This document shows, one piece after another, positions 60,538 through 64,000 of a stretch of DNA of 64,000 nt. How positions within the stretch are numbered: the stretch's first letter is position 1; the number at the start of each line of letters is the position of its first letter. This DNA is from Hymenobacter jeongseonensis. GTDB lineage: Bacteria; Bacteroidota; Bacteroidia; Cytophagales; Hymenobacteraceae. The position numbers and the translations under genes were made by a program. The stretch lies in the NCBI RefSeq assembly GCF_015694725.1, contig NZ_JADQDQ010000001.1:496001-560000 (forward strand). Reading direction: 5' to 3'. The notes below the pieces were generated by a model that saw only the letters and a list, made by a program, of their open reading frames with translations, was not told the origin of the DNA and made no database searches.

Positions 60538-61259
60538 GAGTAAAATTTGTGGTGGGAAACAAAGTGTAAGCGGCTAGTAATGGGCACTCTTGTTCCTGAC
60601 AACTGCGGCGTCAGGGATTGCCATTCAGGTACATTGAATTCTCCGGGCCGGTAGCCCGGAGCTCCTAGTGCCAGTAGTTGCGCGGCGAGCAAGCCCCAAA
60701 AGGAGCAACACTGCTGGGCCGCAGCCAGAGGGTCAGAGGAAACAGATTCGGAACTACGCCACGGGCTTGGCGTGCATTCCGCAACCGACAGCGTGGTGGT
60801 ACTTGGCTCCACGTTCTGGTCAGGTATTTATCAGAGCGAAGGACGGATTCGGCAAGTGCGCTGACGAAGACGACGGGTAGCCCAGTAGCCAACGCTTATA
60901 TCACAATCGTTTGCAGTAAGGCACCGGTTAGGTTTGGCAAAACAATTGGCTTGTGAGCCAGAACCGACGCCTGCATTGGCTATTTTGATAAAAATATCAA
61001 CAATTCACGAGCATAAATTGCTTAAAATCAAGTTTATAAATCGGGATAATAAACAAAAAATATCAATTAATTATTACACCTGATATTACCGAATATGTAT
61101 GCCTCGCCGCCTGTTCAAAGTCTATTGCTTTCAACTACCAGCCAAGTTTTGGTAGGCTGGTAGCAACGGCTACGGCGCACCGTGCCGTTGTTCTGAGTAG
61201 GTTTGGGCATTGGATGCCGAAAAGCTTTACAGGAATCTAATTGACAGCTCTCCCGCGTA
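60538..61259. promoter_or_regulatory. Divergent control region between susC and the SusR-like gene
   Basis: 722 bases. The part 60960-61110 is sharply AT-rich and holds the palindrome TTGATA-AAAA-TATCAA (60985-61000) and a further TATCAA nearby, candidates for regulator binding. CAAGTTTA (61029-61036) could be a minus-strand -7 element, which would give susC a leader of nearly 500 bases. No small gene is convincing in 60600-60960. Confidence 0.45.
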
Positions 61260-63026
61260 ATGGCACCACCTGCTACTCACTTTGTCATTAATTCGCTGAT
61301 GCGCCTCTCAGTTGTCGCGGCCGCGGCAGTGGCCTCGCGCCGCCTCGCTGCTTCGCGCTTGGGCGGCTGGCCCCGCGCTTGGTGGGTAGGAGTTTGCTGC
61401 CTGCTGCTGGCCATGCCCAGCCGCGCCAGCGACGGCAAAACGGACAGCCTTCTGCAAGTGCTCGACCAAACCCTAGCCCGGCAAGCCACTTACGACCAGC
61501 AACGACTCGACCGGTTGGCCGTGCTGAAATCGGAGTTGCGTGCCCGGCAGGGCGACGACGCCGCGCGGTTTGAACTGGCGTTATTTATCTGCGACGAATA
61601 CCAAGAATTCAAGTACGACTCGGCCTTTGCCTACAGCCTCATGCTGGGCCAGCTGGCCCGGCGGCTGCGCAGCCCAGAAAAGCTGCAGGTGGCCCGCACC
61701 AAACTCGCGCACACCCTGCGCTCGGCCGGCTTGTTTAAGGATGCGTTCGATACGCTAAAAGTCATCAACGTGCGGCGGCTGGAGCCGCGCTACCACGCGG
61801 AGTTTTACGAAGTCTATAGCATCGTGTGCATCGAGCTGGCCGAGTACGACCAGGACGCTTACTTCAAACCGCTTTACAAAGCCCAGGCGTACGCCTATGC
61901 CGATTCGGTTTCCCGGAACGAGCCGCCGGGCTCGTATGTGCACCTCAAGCAGCTCATCTTCCAGGCCCGGCAGCTTAACGACCTGCGCGCCGGGGCCGCT
62001 GCCTACGCCGGCCTGCTGCGCCTGCCCCTGACGCCGCACCAAGTAGCGGTCAACGCCAGCTCGTTGGCCATCATCTACCAGCAGGCCGGCTACCCCGAAA
62101 AGGCCATGGAGTTGATGACGCTGGCAGCCATCAACGACATCAAATCGGCCACCAAAGAAGGCATTGCCCTTTTCAACGTCTCGGCCTATTGCTACCAGCA
62201 CGACGACTTGGCCCGGGCGTACCGCTACATCAACGCGGCCAAGGAAACGGCTGTTTTCTTCCGCGCCCGGCAACGTTTGCTGGAGATGTCGCCCATTGCC
62301 GCGCTCATCGATGGCCAAAAAATAACCTCCGTGGAACGCCAGCGCCAGCAGGCCCGCACCTACGCGTGGGCCATTGGCGGCCTAGCCGCGCTGGTGCTGG
62401 GCTTGGCCGTTGTTATCTACTTGCAATTGCGGCGGTTGCGAAGCGCCGGTCAGTTGCTGGCCGCCACCAACCAGCGCCTGCACGGCAACAACGAGGCGTT
62501 ACAAAACCTCAACACTACGCAGCAGCAACTGAACGACCAGTTACGAGAACTCAACCACAACCTGAACGAGGCCAACCACATCAAAGAGGAGTACATCGGC
62601 TACTATTTCAGCAATGCCTCGCGCTACGTAAACCAGCTGGAAGCCCTGCAGGGCAAGCTCAGCACACTATTGAAAACCAAGCAAGTAGCCACAGCGCAAC
62701 GGGTGGTGGAAGACATTGACATTAAGGCCGAGCGTCTCGATTTATTCAAGCGGTTTGACACGGGCTTTATCCGGTTGTTTCCATCCTTCGTGGCGGATTT
62801 TAACGCCCTATTCCCAGAGTCCGACCGGGTGGTGCTTGCCGACGACCAACTGCTGACCACCGAACTGCGCATTTTCGCCCTCATCCGCCTGGGCATCAAC
62901 GACAGCGAGCAGATTAGCCGCATCTTGGGCTATTCCATCCATACGGTATACGCCTACAAAACGAAGGTGAAAAACCGCTCCTTTGTACCCAACGACGTAT
63001 TTGAGGCCAAGGTGCTGGCCATCTAA
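61260..63026 (+). CDS. SusR-like membrane regulator (DUF6377 type)
   Basis: 588 residues. Hydrophobic segment about 37-56, a TPR-like helical periplasmic region (60-360), a second transmembrane helix ([22 protein letters not shown]), a coiled coil (about 390-450), then a cytoplasmic C-terminal domain. Its end, [43 protein letters not shown], reads as a LuxR/SusR-like helix-turn-helix. The layout equals Bacteroides SusR, which senses maltose and activates sus genes. Divergence from susC supports control of the glucan/trehalose locus. Confidence 0.85.
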   Translation: MAPPATHFVINSLMRLSVVAAAAVASRRLAASRLGGWPRAWWVGVCCLLLAMPSRASDGKTDSLLQVLDQTLARQATYDQQRLDRLAVLKSELRARQGDDAARFELALFICDEYQEFKYDSAFAYSLMLGQLARRLRSPEKLQVARTKLAHTLRSAGLFKDAFDTLKVINVRRLEPRYHAEFYEVYSIVCIELAEYDQDAYFKPLYKAQAYAYADSVSRNEPPGSYVHLKQLIFQARQLNDLRAGAAAYAGLLRLPLTPHQVAVNASSLAIIYQQAGYPEKAMELMTLAAINDIKSATKEGIALFNVSAYCYQHDDLARAYRYINAAKETAVFFRARQRLLEMSPIAALIDGQKITSVERQRQQARTYAWAIGGLAALVLGLAVVIYLQLRRLRSAGQLLAATNQRLHGNNEALQNLNTTQQQLNDQLRELNHNLNEANHIKEEYIGYYFSNASRYVNQLEALQGKLSTLLKTKQVATAQRVVEDIDIKAERLDLFKRFDTGFIRLFPSFVADFNALFPESDRVVLADDQLLTTELRIFALIRLGINDSEQISRILGYSIHTVYAYKTKVKNRSFVPNDVFEAKVLAI

Positions 63027-63148
63027 GGGCGTGGAGCACGTCTGATGCAGCTCCTTTCTACCAAGGGCTTGCCCTGTATCATATATATCAGCTCTCCTGG
63101 CACCTGAGGCGTTACTTCGGGGTAGGGACAGAGACGGCAAGAGCGGCA

Positions 63149-64000
63149 TCATGGCAGTTGCAGGAAATGGGTCAGATAGGGGGCAGTGCGGCTTTTGGCT
63201 GCCTGCGCCACCTCGGCTGGTGGGCCGGCCGCTACCACGCGGCCGCCTTCCTCGCCCGCACCGGGGCCGATGTCGATGACCCAGTCAGCGCCGGCCACCA
63301 CGCGCATGTCGTGCTCGACGACGATGACCGTGTTGCCGGCTTCGACCAAACCGTCGAGTTGCACCAGCAGCTTTTCCACATCCGAGGGGTGGAGGCCGGT
63401 GGTGGGCTCGTCGAGAATGTAGAGCGTGTTGCCGCGGCCGATGCGCTGCAGCTCGGTGGCGAGCTTGATGCGCTGGGCCTCGCCGCCGCTCAGCTCCGTA
63501 GCGGGCTGGCCGAGGCGCAGGTAGCCCAGGCCCACTTCGCGCAGCACGGTGAGGGCGCGGTGCACGGGCGGCTCTTCGACGAAAAATGCCCAGGCGTCGT
63601 CCACGGTCAGGCCCAGCACGTCGGCAATGTTCTTGTTGCGGTACTGGATTTCCAGGGTTTTGGCGTTATAGCGGGCGCCGTGGCACACGGGGCAGGGCGC
63701 GTACACGCTGGGCAGAAACAGCAGCTCCACCATCACGAAGCCCTCACCCGAACAATTTTCACAGCGGCCCTTGGCCACGTTGAAGGAGAAACGGCCGGCG
63801 TCGTAGCGGCGCTTTTTGGCATCGGGAGTAGCCGCGAATAGCTTGCGCACGTGGTCGAATAAGCCGGTGTAGGTGGCCATGTTGGAGCGCGGCGTGCGCC
63901 CGATGGGCTTCTGGTCGACACGTACCAGCCGCTTGATGCCTTCCAGGCCGCCCGTGATTTGCCCGCCAAGGGTGACGGGGGCGGGCTGGTCCAGGGCGTC
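63149..64000 (-). CDS. uvrA: UvrA-family excinuclease ATPase, C-terminal part (5' end outside window)
   Basis: 283 residues; the frame is open to the window edge. Zinc finger C-x2-C ... C-x2-C (CENCSGEGF, CPVCHG), ABC signature ELSGGEAQRIKLA, Walker B TLYILDEPTTGLHPSD and the D-loop/H-loop VVEHDMRVV are present. The segment DWVIDIGPGAGEEGGRVVAAG is worded as in UvrA2-like paralogues as well as UvrA1, so this may be a UvrA2-type protein linked to drug or DNA-damage tolerance rather than the housekeeping copy. Confidence 0.93.
   Translation of the reverse strand, partial: DALDQPAPVTLGGQITGGLEGIKRLVRVDQKPIGRTPRSNMATYTGLFDHVRKLFAATPDAKKRRYDAGRFSFNVAKGRCENCSGEGFVMVELLFLPSVYAPCPVCHGARYNAKTLEIQYRNKNIADVLGLTVDDAWAFFVEEPPVHRALTVLREVGLGYLRLGQPATELSGGEAQRIKLATELQRIGRGNTLYILDEPTTGLHPSDVEKLLVQLDGLVEAGNTVIVVEHDMRVVAGADWVIDIGPGAGEEGGRVVAAGPPAEVAQAAKSRTAPYLTHFLQLP

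Noticed and set aside
60668..60956. Two overlapping 70-92 codon ORFs upstream of the SusR-like gene
   Set aside because: No transmembrane, signal or domain features and no promoter element; likely chance ORFs in the control region.

Overview
The window is about 62% GC and comes from a member of the Bacteroidota, most likely Hymenobacter or a close relative in the Cytophagales. The evidence is a SusC/SusD pair, two secreted nucleases with type IX secretion (T9SS) C-terminal signals, Bacteroidota-type -7 promoter elements (TAnnTTTG), genes without obvious Shine-Dalgarno sites, and dispersed palindromic repeats. No transposase, integrase, CRISPR array or rRNA was seen. One initiator tRNA (fMet) is present.

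Layout. 0-8 kb: the end of an outer-membrane-type protein, ribosomal proteins L21 and L27 (minus strand), and class I ribonucleotide reductase nrdB and nrdA, which are separated by a small membrane ORF, a palindromic repeat and a DUF1905 gene. A perfect inverted pair of DnaA boxes lies upstream of nrdB. Directly behind nrdA is an AT-rich SIR2-domain gene (6295-7938), which looks like an acquired stand-alone NADase-type defence gene. 8-26 kb: lipoprotein, metalloprotease and membrane proteins; a QorB/NmrA-like reductase divergent from an HxlR regulator; a DeoR regulator divergent from nudK; a beta-lactamase-fold hydrolase; a secreted ExeM-type nuclease; an aspartic protease; an XRE regulator; acetyltransferases; a TPM-domain protein; a HAD phosphatase and an MFS exporter. 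26-35 kb: LacI regulator, pentapeptide-repeat protein, second ExeM nuclease, pirin, lysA, DinB and an Old Yellow Enzyme.

35.1-39.8 kb is an aromatic amino acid operon: prephenate dehydratase, aminotransferase, prephenate dehydrogenase and DAHP synthase/chorismate mutase. In front of it are two tandem transcription attenuators, each with its own Phe/Tyr-rich leader peptide and its own intrinsic terminator. This is the clearest regulatory novelty of the window.

39.8-49.7 kb: a TPR-like protein, Hsp20, a BlaI/M56 (BlaR-like) pair with two well-formed BlaI operators on its promoter, a Tet-type MFS exporter flanked by two paralogous small STAS-like proteins (two more paralogues lie at 19.9 and 31.0 kb), an acyltransferase and a degenerate alpha/beta hydrolase. 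49.8 kb: tRNA-fMet. 50-63 kb: an alpha-glucan/trehalose utilisation locus on the minus strand (susC, susD, GH13, GH65, GH37 trehalase) with a divergent SusR-like membrane regulator. The window ends inside a uvrA-family gene.

Several palindromic repeat families are scattered between genes. One copy forms the last codons of the aromatic aminotransferase and one the last codons of dinB.
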